Below the pieces are notes generated by a model. It did not search any database, was not told the origin of the DNA, and saw only the letters and a program-made list of their open reading frames with translations. Positions 1-6,882 of a stretch of DNA of 11,319 nucleotides are shown one piece after another. Each line of letters starts with the position of its first letter. Position 1 is the first letter of the stretch. Source of the DNA: JANPEF01 sp031413115. GTDB lineage: Bacteria; Eisenbacteria; RBG-16-71-46; DASYSL01. The stretch lies in contig JANOEH010000157.1 of the NCBI GenBank assembly GCA_031413115.1, positions 1-11,319 on the forward strand, written 5' to 3'. Position numbers and translations under genes: made by a program.

Positions 1-117
1 CATCATCGCGGCCAGCTCTATACGTACCTGCGCGCGCTCGGCATCGAGCCGCCGATGCTCTACGACTACGAACACAACGAGGCCGCGTTCCAGCCGAGTG
101 CGACCGCCACCACCTGA
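1..117 (+). CDS. DinB-family protein, C-terminal fragment
   Basis: Frame 1 is open from the window edge to a TGA at 115-117 and encodes 38 residues. The piece begins HHRGQLYTYLRALGIEPP, the typical last helix of DinB/DUF1572-like four-helix-bundle proteins. There the HxxGQ-type histidine is usually the third ligand of a metal site, followed by a short 'LGIEPP' tail. Family members are putative metal-dependent enzymes, some related to mycothiol- or bacillithiol-dependent transferases; the substrate cannot be inferred from this piece. The start and the other metal ligands lie left of the window. The gene is followed at once by a terminator-like hairpin, so it is probably not co-transcribed with uup. 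Confidence 0.72.
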   Translation, partial: HHRGQLYTYLRALGIEPPMLYDYEHNEAAFQPSATATT

Positions 118-143
118 GCGGCCACGCTGCAAGCGAATCACCG

Positions 144-180
144 GGGCGCCTTCCGGAGACCGGGAGGCGCCCTCCTCTTC
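144..180 (+). terminator. Probable intrinsic terminator after the DinB-family gene
   Basis: GGGCGCCTTCC at 144-154 pairs with GGGAGGCGCCC at 162-172. This gives an 11-bp stem with one G-U pair and a 7-nt loop (GGAGACC). A pyrimidine-rich run (TCCTCTTCCCC) follows instead of a pure T-tract. It lies 26 bases after the DinB stop and 36 bases before the uup start. The weak T-run makes it a moderate call; it could also be a leader structure for uup. Confidence 0.5.
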
Positions 181-208
181 CCCCGCCGCGCGATCGCGCA
201 AGGAATGT

Positions 209-2023
209 ATGCCCCTGATCAGCCTGCAGGACGTGAGCCTCACCTACGCCGGGCCGCCGATCCTTGCCGCAGTGCGGCTGTCGATCGACGACGGCGAGCG
301 CCTGGGCCTGCTGGGTCGCAACGGCACCGGCAAGTCGACGCTGCTGCGCGTCGTCGAGGGCGCGCTCGCACCGGACGCGGGCCTCGTCGTGCGCACGCCG
401 AGCCTGCGCGTTGCGGCGCTGCCGCAGGACGTGCCGTTCGACCTCGCCGGGACAGTCGGGGACTACCTGCATGCCGCCTGCGGCGTCGCCGCCAGCGACA
501 CCGGGTGGGAGATCGAAGCGCGCATCGACCAGGCCGCGAGCGATCTCGCGCTTTCGCTCGGGGCGGACCTGCCCACGCTGTCGGCCGGTTCGAAGCGCCG
601 CGTGTTGCTCGCCGCCGCGCTCGTGAAGGACCCCGATCTCCTCATCCTCGACGAACCGACGAACCACCTCGACCTGGCCGCGCTCGAGCACCTGGAAGAG
701 GCGCTGGCCCGCCGGCGCGGCGCACTGCTGTTCGTCACCCACGACCGCACCTTCCTGCGCCACCTGGCGACCCGCATCCTCGACCTCGATCGCGGGGTGC
801 TGCGCAGCTACCCGCTGGGCTACGACGCGTACGTCGCGAAGCGCGAGGACGAGCGCATCGTCGAAGCCGGGCAGGCCGCGCTGTTCGACAAGAAGCTGGC
901 CGAGGAGGAGGCGTGGGTCCGCCGCGGCATCAAGGCACGGCGCACGCGCAACGAGGGCCGCGTGCGTGCGCTCGAGGCGCTGCGCGTCGAGCGCGGCGCG
1001 CGACGCGAGGAGACCGGGCGCGTCGCGGCGCAACTCCAGGTCGCCGAGCGCTCGGGCAAGGTGGTGCTGCGCGTCAAGGACGCGTCGTTCGCGTACGACA
1101 CCCGGCCCATCGTCGCGGGGCTCACGGCCACGCTCCAGCGCGGCGATCGCATCGGCATCCTCGGAGCGAACGGCAGCGGGAAGACGACGGTGCTGCGCCT
1201 CCTGCTCGGCGAGCTCGTGCCGCAGTCGGGAACGGTGACGCCGGGCACGAAGCTCGAGGTGGCGCACTTCACCCAGATCGCCGACGTGGCCGACGAGTCG
1301 ATGAGCCTGATCGACTGCGTGTCCGAGGGGCGCGAGACCATCAAGGTGGGCGACATCGACCGCCACGTCGTCGGCTACCTGCGCGACTTCCTGTTCACCG
1401 CCGACCAGATCCGCGGCCCGGTTGCGAAGCTGTCGGGTGGCGAGAAGAAGCGCCTGCAGCTCGCCCGGCTCCTGTCGCGCCCGGCGAACCTGCTCGTGCT
1501 CGACGAGCCGACGAACGACCTCGACCTCGAGACGCTCGAACTGCTCGAGGAGCTGCTGCTCGAGTTCCACGGCACGCTGCTGGTCGTCTCGCACGACCGC
1601 GCGTTCCTCGACAACGTCGTCACCTCGACACTGGTCGCCGAAGGCGAAGGCCATTGGGGCGAGTACGTGGGCGGGTATGCGGATTGGATACGGCAGACGC
1701 GGAACGCGTCTGCCAGGGTGTCGACTTCCCCGTCAGGCCAGAAGTCGAAAGGCACTCCCAAGTCCGACCTCGCCCCCGCCTCCGGCGGAAAACGCCGTGC
1801 ATCCTTCAAGGAGCGGAAGGAACTGGGGGATCTCCCCGCGAAGCTCGAGAAGCTCGAGGCCGAGAAGGATGCGCTCTTCGAGACGATGGGCGCACCGGAC
1901 TTCTACCGTTCGCCCGCCGAGGAGATCGCGCGGGCGAAGGAGCGACTGGCCGCGCTCGAGGACACGATCCACTCGGCCTACGCGCGTTGGCAGGAGCTCG
2001 AGGCGATCGTCGGGACGGAATAG
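209..2023 (+). CDS. uup: ABC-F family ATPase, Uup-like
   Basis: This is a soluble 604-residue protein with two ATP-binding domains and no membrane segment. ABC-F proteins act on the ribosome; Uup is also linked to DNA-intermediate resolution and transposon excision. Domain 1: Walker A GRNGTGKS (36-43), a signature written LSAGSKRR (about 124-131), Walker B LLILDEPTNHLD (144-155), switch VTHDR (176-180). A charged coiled linker spans about 210-280. Domain 2: GANGSGKTT (319-327), LSGGEKKR (408-415), LLVLDEPTNDLD (428-439), VSHDR (459-463). The DEPTNDLDLETLELLEELL form is characteristic of Uup. A basic Ser/Pro linker (about 500-535) leads to a coiled coil (about 545-600), the Uup C-terminal DNA-binding region. 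The start is ATG 209, preceded by AAGGA at 200-204; the frame stays open upstream, but the family alignment begins at MPLISLQ. The non-canonical first signature is noteworthy. Confidence 0.93.
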   Translation: MPLISLQDVSLTYAGPPILAAVRLSIDDGERLGLLGRNGTGKSTLLRVVEGALAPDAGLVVRTPSLRVAALPQDVPFDLAGTVGDYLHAACGVAASDTGWEIEARIDQAASDLALSLGADLPTLSAGSKRRVLLAAALVKDPDLLILDEPTNHLDLAALEHLEEALARRRGALLFVTHDRTFLRHLATRILDLDRGVLRSYPLGYDAYVAKREDERIVEAGQAALFDKKLAEEEAWVRRGIKARRTRNEGRVRALEALRVERGARREETGRVAAQLQVAERSGKVVLRVKDASFAYDTRPIVAGLTATLQRGDRIGILGANGSGKTTVLRLLLGELVPQSGTVTPGTKLEVAHFTQIADVADESMSLIDCVSEGRETIKVGDIDRHVVGYLRDFLFTADQIRGPVAKLSGGEKKRLQLARLLSRPANLLVLDEPTNDLDLETLELLEELLLEFHGTLLVVSHDRAFLDNVVTSTLVAEGEGHWGEYVGGYADWIRQTRNASARVSTSPSGQKSKGTPKSDLAPASGGKRRASFKERKELGDLPAKLEKLEAEKDALFETMGAPDFYRSPAEEIARAKERLAALEDTIHSAYARWQELEAIVGTE

Positions 2024-2135
2024 GGCTTCCGGAGCTGCCGCCGGTGCGCGCCCGGGCGAGCGCCCCGATCCATTGCCCCCGGGGCAGTGAAACTGCATGT
2101 CGGTCGCGCGCGATCAACCGCCCGCGGGCGGGCGC
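2024..2135. other. Convergent intergenic spacer between uup and yaeQ
   Basis: The 112-bp gap lies between two genes that converge. It holds no credible ORF. It contains a perfect 14-nt GC palindrome (CCGCCCGCGGGCGG, 2118-2131) just downstream of the yaeQ stop. On the minus strand this could fold as part of a short stem, but no U-tract follows. TGCCCC-C-GGGGCA at about 2084-2096 has too small a loop for a normal hairpin. No confident terminator can be called for either gene. Confidence 0.5.
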
Positions 2136-2675
2136 CTACGCCAGCCGGTGCGCGGCGAGCGTCCCGGAAAGCACCTCGCCCCCGAGCGTGAGGTAGAGCA
2201 CCGAATCCGCCACCGACAGCTCGAACGACAGGCGCCGCTCCAGGCGCTCCACCAGCGCCGCCATGAGGGCACGATCGAACCCGTACAGCTCGACGTGCTC
2301 GGCGCGGTGGACCTTTGCTCCGGCGAGCGAGTCCCAGTAGCGCGCTGCATCGGTGTGCGTGTACACGGCGACACGCGGCGCAGCCTTGCTCGCGCGATGG
2401 ATGCGCGCCGCGTCGGGTGAACCGACCTCGATCCACGCCTCGAGCCGGCCGGTCAGGTCGCGCACCTCGAGCGCCGGCTGGTCGGGATCGGACAGGCCCT
2501 TCGAGAACGCGAGGCCCTCGCGCTGCTCGAGCGCGAACGCGAGCACGCGCGCGCAGAGGAACTCCTCGGTCTCCGACGGATGGCGCGCGACGCGCAGCTC
2601 GATCGTCTCGTAGATGCCGCGATCGACGTGCGACAGGGCGATGGTGAAGTTGTGAACGGTCGCACCCTGGCTCAC
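2136..2675 (-). CDS. yaeQ: YaeQ family protein
   Basis: The protein has 179 residues, close to the roughly 180 of E. coli YaeQ. Family hallmarks in order are the N-terminal strand GATVHNFTIALSHVDRG, RHPSETEEF (31-39), VLAFAL (44-49), FSKGLSD (57-63), DLTGRLEAWIEVG (73-85), RIHRASKAA (91-99) and VAVYTH (102-107). Known structures of the family show a variant PD-(D/E)xK nuclease-like fold, but no activity is firmly established; older links to transcription elongation and haemolysin expression are weak. At the place where E. coli YaeQ has PDLW, this protein reads PALEV, so the aspartate of the nuclease motif is absent. The GTG start at 2675 overlaps the upstream acetyltransferase TGA as GTGA. 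It is the last gene of the typA operon. Confidence 0.9.
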   Translation of the reverse strand: MSQGATVHNFTIALSHVDRGIYETIELRVARHPSETEEFLCARVLAFALEQREGLAFSKGLSDPDQPALEVRDLTGRLEAWIEVGSPDAARIHRASKAAPRVAVYTHTDAARYWDSLAGAKVHRAEHVELYGFDRALMAALVERLERRLSFELSVADSVLYLTLGGEVLSGTLAAHRLA

Positions 2676-3250
2676 GCCGAGCCGCCGCCCGCGCGCCGCA
2701 CCGCCCACTCCGGGGCGAGCAGTCCCAGGAAGATCGAGTCGCTGACCTCGCCCGCCACCCGCCAGCGCTGGCGCAGGAACCCTTCGCGCGCGAAGCCCAG
2801 TCGCTCGAGCGACTTCACCGAGGCGACGTTCCGCGGATCGACGTCGGCCTCGACCCGGTGGAGGCCGAGCGGACCGAAGCCCCAGTCGAGCAGCGCACCG
2901 AGCGCCTCGTGCATCAGGCCCTTCCCCCACGCCTCGCGTGCCAGAATGTAGCCCACCTCGGCGCGGCGGTTCTGCGCGTCGATGGCGAACAGCGTGCAGC
3001 TGCCGATCATTGGGCCACCCTCGCGCGGCACGAGCGCGAAACGGATCGCCTCCCGCGCCGCGAATCCCACCGCCGCGCGAGCGAGCATCGCGTCGGCCTG
3101 CGACGGCTCGGTCCACGGCGGCGCGCCCCAGAAGCGCATCGTCGCGGGATCGGTGAACAGCGCGTACAGCGCGTCGATGTCGCCGTCGTGATGCGTGCGC
3201 AGGATCAACCGTTCGGTCGCGAATTCGGGGTGCGTCGAAGGGAAGGCCAT
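2672..3250 (-). CDS. GNAT family N-acetyltransferase, RimJ/RimL type
   Basis: The 192-residue single-domain protein is predicted to transfer an acetyl group from acetyl-CoA to an amine, perhaps a protein N-terminus or small molecule. The N-terminus FATERLILRTHHDGDIDALY (10-29) is the standard RimJ/RimL opening. WGKGLMHEAL (108-117) is the pyrophosphate-binding loop region with Q/RxxGxG-like spacing. GLHRVEADVDPRNVASVKSLE and LGFAREG (129-157) form the motif B strand and helix. The ATG at 3250 shares one base with the upstream stop (TGATG). A GTG one codon earlier (3253) would give the same GTGA overlap as its neighbours and cannot be excluded. The 3' end overlaps yaeQ by four bases. The substrate is unknown. 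Confidence 0.88.
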   Translation of the reverse strand: MAFPSTHPEFATERLILRTHHDGDIDALYALFTDPATMRFWGAPPWTEPSQADAMLARAAVGFAAREAIRFALVPREGGPMIGSCTLFAIDAQNRRAEVGYILAREAWGKGLMHEALGALLDWGFGPLGLHRVEADVDPRNVASVKSLERLGFAREGFLRQRWRVAGEVSDSIFLGLLAPEWAVRRAGGGSA

Positions 3251-4098
3251 CACCGCCGTCCGCGTCGGGGCCGCGCGACTTCAGCGTAGAACTCCGGCCT
3301 GCGGTCGCGCATCAGGTCATTGCGCGCGGTGAAGCGCTTGTTGCGCGCCCGCGAGAGGTCGAGGTCGGCGACAAGTGCCTTCGGCGCACGCGCCCCCGCG
3401 ACCGCGAGCACGACACCGTTGACGTCGACCACCTGGCTGCATCCCGTGAACGCAATCGTTCCGCCGGGCCGCACGTCCGCGCCGGCGCGATTCGCCGTCA
3501 CGGCGTAGACGCGGTTCTCGAGGGCGCGCACGCGCATCGCCTGCTGCGCGAACGCGGTGACGACGAGGTTCGACGGATGGGCGATCACGTCCGCGCCCGC
3601 GAGCGCGAGCACCCGCGCGATCTCGGGGAAGCGCCAGTCGTAGCAGACGAGCATGCCCACGCGCGCGGCGCCGACGCGCGTGACGTGCGGCGCGCGATCG
3701 CCCGGCGTCGCCCACAGCTTCTCGGTGTCGAAGAGGTGGATCTTTCGGTAGACGTCCTTGACCCGGCCGTCGGGCCCGATGAGCGCGGCGCTGTTGTAGA
3801 CCCTCCCGCGCGGAGCGCGCTCGGGAAAGCCGACGATCGCGTGCGTGCGGCGGGCCTCCGTCCAGGCGGCGAGCGCGGAGAGCCCCGGGGCGGCAGAGTC
3901 GTCGGGCGTCTCGGCGAGCGTGCGCGCCTCGGCCCGCGATGCGATCGCATAGCCGGAGAAGGCGAGCTCGGGGAACACGTAGAGGTCGGCCGTGGGCGTG
4001 ACTTGCGCGGCGAGCGCGAGCGCGCGGCGCACGTTGCCCGCGATGTCCCCGAAGAGCGGGCGCGTCTGGAGGGCGGCGACGCGGAAGGCCTGGCTCAC
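3250..4098 (-). CDS. Carbon-nitrogen hydrolase, nitrilase superfamily
   Basis: The 282-residue cytosolic enzyme has the complete Glu-Lys-Cys triad of the nitrilase superfamily. E44 is in VFPELAFSGY, K119 in VYRKIHLFD, and C152 in MLVCYDWRFPE. The flanks also match: RPLFGDIAGNV at the N-terminus, YNSAALIGPDG (101-111), HPSN (174-177) and RALENRVYAVTANR (about 190-203). Members hydrolyse non-peptide C-N bonds of amides, carbamoyl compounds or omega-amides. The sequence suggests an amidase or omega-amidase rather than a true nitrilase, but the substrate cannot be read from motifs. The GTG start at 4098 overlaps the stop of the alpha/beta hydrolase (GTGA), and its stop overlaps the GNAT start, so it is likely translated by coupling. 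A later in-frame start is unlikely because VAALQTR is the normal first strand. Confidence 0.9.
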   Translation of the reverse strand: MSQAFRVAALQTRPLFGDIAGNVRRALALAAQVTPTADLYVFPELAFSGYAIASRAEARTLAETPDDSAAPGLSALAAWTEARRTHAIVGFPERAPRGRVYNSAALIGPDGRVKDVYRKIHLFDTEKLWATPGDRAPHVTRVGAARVGMLVCYDWRFPEIARVLALAGADVIAHPSNLVVTAFAQQAMRVRALENRVYAVTANRAGADVRPGGTIAFTGCSQVVDVNGVVLAVAGARAPKALVADLDLSRARNKRFTARNDLMRDRRPEFYAEVARPRRGRR

Positions 4099-4796
4099 GC
4101 CCGCGCCTGCACAGCCGCCCGGAACGCGGCCGCGGCGGGCGCTTCAAGGAACGCATGAAGTGCCGCCTGCATCTCGGGCAGCCGCCCCACGAAGAAGTGA
4201 TCGGCCCCGTCGATCAGGTACTTCGCCTTGGGCTCGGCCCAGCCCGGATACTCAGCCTCGAGCTCGGCCAGCGGGCAGAGCTCGTCGTTCGTGCCCTGGA
4301 CGACACCCTTGGGCGTGTCGCACAGCGCCAGGTGCGAGAAGTCGCGCCGGCCGACGCCCGGGGCGACGGCCCACAGCAGGCGCACGCGGGGATCCTCGGG
4401 CCCCTGGTGGAGCACGATCGAACCCCCGAAAGAGAACCCCGCCAGCGCAACCGGGACACCCGGGTGCTGCGCGGCGAGCCAGTCGATCGCGGCGGCGGCA
4501 TCGCGCTGCTCGCCGTCGCCGTCATCGTGCGTGCCGGGGCTCGCGCCGACGCCGCGGAAATTGAAGCGCAGCGTGGCGAAGCCCGCCTGCTGGAACGCCT
4601 CGGCGGTGCGGAAGACGACCTTGTTGTGCATGGTGCCGCCGAACAGCGGATGGGGATGACAGATCACCGCGACCGCGCGCGGCGCGGCGCCCTCGACGAA
4701 GTCGTACAGACCCTCGAGGGCGCCGATGGGGGAGGGAATCACGACGCGCCGGACACGCGCTTCCGCGGGCCGGGCGCCGGGAACGCCGGAACTCAC
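4095..4796 (-). CDS. Alpha/beta hydrolase, COG2945 / dienelactone-hydrolase-like
   Basis: The 233-residue serine hydrolase is of the COG2945 type. ICHPHPLFGGTMHNKVV (45-61) carries the oxyanion-hole region, and RFNFRGVGASPGTHDDGDGE (77-96) is a family signature. GFSFGG (120-125) places the nucleophile at S122. Likely acid and base are D171 in GTNDELCP and H200 in GADHFF, so the triad is complete. No signal peptide is visible. Members are probable esterases or thioesterases with unknown natural substrates. I chose GTG 4796 because it overlaps the typA stop as GTGA, the pattern seen at the other junctions here. A GTG at 4742 (VIPSPIG) begins exactly at the conserved core and is the main alternative, which would leave a 50-bp gap. 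The first 18 residues are not conserved-looking. Confidence 0.88.
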   Translation of the reverse strand: MSSGVPGARPAEARVRRVVIPSPIGALEGLYDFVEGAAPRAVAVICHPHPLFGGTMHNKVVFRTAEAFQQAGFATLRFNFRGVGASPGTHDDGDGEQRDAAAAIDWLAAQHPGVPVALAGFSFGGSIVLHQGPEDPRVRLLWAVAPGVGRRDFSHLALCDTPKGVVQGTNDELCPLAELEAEYPGWAEPKAKYLIDGADHFFVGRLPEMQAALHAFLEAPAAAAFRAAVQARA

Positions 4797-6664
4797 GTCC
4801 CTGCCTGCTCCACTTCGGCCGTGACGGTGGACTCGTAGCGCTTCCACTTGGGGCGCATGTTCGCCTGCAGGACGCGCTTGCGCACGCGAATCGAGACCGG
4901 CGTGACCTCGGCCAGTTCGTCCTCGCGGATCCACTCGAGCGTCTGCTCGAGCGACATGATCTTCGGCGGCACGAGCTGCAGCGCCTCCTCCGAACCCGAG
5001 GCGCGCATGTTCGACAGCTTCTTCTCCTTCGCCACGTTGACGTCCATGTCGTCCTGACGCGCGTTCTCGCCGACGACCATGCCCTCGTACACCACGTCCG
5101 TCGGGTGGACGAAGATCACGCCGCGCTCCTGCAGGTTCTCGATCGCGTGGCCGGTGGCCTTCCCGGTGCGGTCCGCGACCAGCGCGCCGGTCTGGCGGTG
5201 CGGGATGTCGCCGACCCACGGCCGGTAGCCCGAGAAGATGTGGTGCAGCAGGCCGGTGCCGCGCGTGTCGGTGAGGAATTCGTTGCGGAAGCCGATCAGG
5301 CCGCGCGCCGGCACGTCGAACTCGATGCGCACGCGTCCGGTGCCGTGGTTGACCATCTTGGTCATGCGGCCCTTGCGCGGCGCCAGCTTCTGCGTGACCA
5401 CGCCGAGGTGCTCCTCGGGGCAATCGACGACCAGGTGCTCGTACGGCTCGTGGACCTTGTCGTCGATCTTCTTGGTGATCGTCGTCGGCTTGCCGACCGA
5501 CAGCTCGAAGCCCTCACGGCGCATCATCTCGATCAGGATCGCCAGCTGCAGCTCGCCGCGGCCCGAGACCTTGAACGCGTCGGGCGTCTCGGTGTCCTCG
5601 ACGCGGATGGCGACGTTGGTCAGCAGTTCCTTCTCGAGGCGCTCGCGGATCGAGCGCGAGGTCACGTACTTCCCCTCGCGACCGGCGAACGGCGAGTTGT
5701 TGATGCTGAAGATCATCGACACGGTCGGCTCGTCGATGGCCACGACCGCGAGCGCGATCGGGTTCTCGGGATCAGCCAGCGTGTCGCCGATCGAGACTCC
5801 GTCGACGCCCGCGAGCGCGATGATGTCGCCGGGCCCGGCCGACTCGGCGGCCACGCGCTTCAGGCCCTCGAACGTGTAGAGCTGGGTGATCTTGTGCGTC
5901 TTGCCCAGGGCGGCCGGCGTGCACGCGGTGACCCGGTCGTTGACCGAGATCGTGCCGTTGGTGATGCGGCCGATCAGCAGGCGCCCGACGAAGTCGTCGT
6001 AGCCCAGGTTGTTGACCGCGAACTGGAGACCGTGGCCGGTCTCGAAGTGCGGAGCGGGAATGTGCTCGACGATCGCCTCGAACAGCGGCTTCAGGGTCTC
6101 GTCCTCGCCGTCGGCGGTGCGGCGGCAGGTTCCGGCGCGCGCATTCGTGTAGAGCACGGGGAAGTCGAGCTGGTCCTCGTGCGCGTCGAGGTCGATGAAC
6201 AGGTCGTAGATCTCGTTCAGCACCTCGGCCGGGCGCGCGTCCTTGCGGTCGATCTTGTTGATCACGACGATCGGCTTGAGGTTGAGCTCGAGCGCCTTCT
6301 GCAGCACGAAGCGCGTCTGCGGCAGCGGACCCTCCGACGCATCGACGAGCAGCAGCACGCCGTCGACGAGCTGCAACGTGCGCTCGACTTCACCGCCGAA
6401 GTCGGCGTGGCCCGGCGTGTCGACGATGTTGATCTTGACGTCGGCGAAGTGAACCGACGTGTTCTTGGCGAGGATCGTGATCCCCTTCTCGCGCTCGAGG
6501 TCGTTCGAGTCCATCACCCGCTCCACGATGTGCTCGTGGGCGCGAAACGTGCCCGCCTGGAAGAGCAGGGCGTCGACCAGCGTGGTCTTGCCATGGTCGA
6601 CGTGGGCGATGATGGCGATGTTGCGCAGGTCGGAACGAACGGCGGCGGCAGCCGGAGACGACAC
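4793..6664 (-). CDS. typA: Ribosome-associated translational GTPase TypA/BipA
   Basis: The 623-residue EF-G-like GTPase binds the ribosome and assists 50S assembly and stress or cold adaptation. GTPase motifs are all intact: AHVDHGKT (20-27), EKGIT in switch I/II context (59-63), DTPGH (82-86) and NKID (136-139). The BipA-specific C-terminal half is clear: GRGELQLAILIEMMRREGFE, GTGLLHHIFSGYRPW, FVHPTDVVYEGM, DMDVNVAKEKKLSNMR and SLEQTLEWI. Length fits the family (about 600-620). The GTG start at 6664 has an excellent ribosome site, GAGGAGGAG at 6670-6678, five bases away. The frame stays open upstream to 6769, but that extension is Arg/Pro-rich and not TypA-like. Its TGA overlaps the next gene's GTG, so it heads the five-gene operon. 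Confidence 0.96.
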   Translation of the reverse strand: MSSPAAAAVRSDLRNIAIIAHVDHGKTTLVDALLFQAGTFRAHEHIVERVMDSNDLEREKGITILAKNTSVHFADVKINIVDTPGHADFGGEVERTLQLVDGVLLLVDASEGPLPQTRFVLQKALELNLKPIVVINKIDRKDARPAEVLNEIYDLFIDLDAHEDQLDFPVLYTNARAGTCRRTADGEDETLKPLFEAIVEHIPAPHFETGHGLQFAVNNLGYDDFVGRLLIGRITNGTISVNDRVTACTPAALGKTHKITQLYTFEGLKRVAAESAGPGDIIALAGVDGVSIGDTLADPENPIALAVVAIDEPTVSMIFSINNSPFAGREGKYVTSRSIRERLEKELLTNVAIRVEDTETPDAFKVSGRGELQLAILIEMMRREGFELSVGKPTTITKKIDDKVHEPYEHLVVDCPEEHLGVVTQKLAPRKGRMTKMVNHGTGRVRIEFDVPARGLIGFRNEFLTDTRGTGLLHHIFSGYRPWVGDIPHRQTGALVADRTGKATGHAIENLQERGVIFVHPTDVVYEGMVVGENARQDDMDVNVAKEKKLSNMRASGSEEALQLVPPKIMSLEQTLEWIREDELAEVTPVSIRVRKRVLQANMRPKWKRYESTVTAEVEQAGT

Positions 6665-6780
6665 GAATACTCCTCCTCGCGGGGGTCGGAAACAGGCGCT
6701 CAGATCGACGGGATCGCGGCGAAACGAACGGGCCGGACGGGGCCGGTGGGCACGGGGAGAATGCCCCAAAACGAGAAGTT

Positions 6781-6809
6781 TTGCAAGGGGTTGCGGCCCC
6801 TGCTACACT
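6781..6809 (+). promoter_or_regulatory. Predicted sigma70-type promoter for the DUF2231-fdhD operon
   Basis: TTGCAA (6781-6786) is followed after exactly 17 bases by TACACT (6804-6809). Each hexamer matches four of six consensus positions, and the element stands out in otherwise G/C-saturated DNA. Transcription would begin near 6816, giving a leader of about 67 nt. TTGCAA is its own reverse complement. On the minus strand it faces CATTCT (6758-6763), also at 17 bases, a weak -10 (three of six) that could serve typA. Confidence 0.55.
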
Positions 6810-6816
6810 CCCGCCC

Positions 6817-6872
6817 GCGCGTCGGCACGGGGGGGCGACGCGCTGCGTCCCACGCCTCGACCCGGCGGTCGA
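6817..6872 (+). promoter_or_regulatory. Structured 5' leader of the DUF2231-fdhD transcript
   Basis: Two perfect stems lie between the predicted transcription start and the first start codon. GCGCGTCG (6817-6824) pairs with CGACGCGC (6836-6843) around an 11-nt loop containing seven consecutive Gs. TCGACC (6857-6862) pairs with GGTCGA (6867-6872) around the tetraloop CGGC. The second stem ends two bases before the GGAGG ribosome site at 6874-6878. High GC makes chance stems common, so a regulatory role is only inferred. Confidence 0.35.
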
Positions 6873-6882
6873 CGGAGGATCC

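Larger units (their letters stand above)
6665..6882. promoter_or_regulatory. Divergent intergenic control region, typA / DUF2231-fdhD
   Basis: The 218 bp separate two divergent operons and contain no credible gene. Going left to right, they hold the typA ribosome site (minus strand, 6670-6678) and a GC-rich typA leader. Next comes a 6-bp inverted repeat, CAAAAC-GAGAA-GTTTTG (6767-6783). It sits in the only AT-rich patch nearby and overlaps the TTGCAA hexamer. A plus-strand sigma70-type promoter follows, then two hairpins in its leader (6817-6843 and 6857-6872). The AT-rich patch plus inverted repeat is a candidate operator, but no known regulator motif is recognised. Confidence 0.55.

Noticed and set aside
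2118..2131. Perfect 14-nt palindrome as an operator or terminator
   Set aside because: Pure G/C palindromes of this size are expected by chance in such DNA, and no U-tract follows on either strand.
205..2196. A 663-codon plus-strand frame overlapping uup
   Set aside because: It is Arg/Pro/Ala-rich with no domain and is the +1 shadow of uup, produced by GC-rich third positions.
2676..3116. N-terminal extension of the YaeQ frame upstream of GTG 2675
   Set aside because: The extension lies antisense-frame within the GNAT gene and is Arg/Gly-rich; YaeQ homology and length fit the GTG at 2675.
4797..5423. N-terminal extension of the alpha/beta hydrolase frame into typA
   Set aside because: The residues are a frame-shifted reading of typA; the hydrolase domain begins after 4796.
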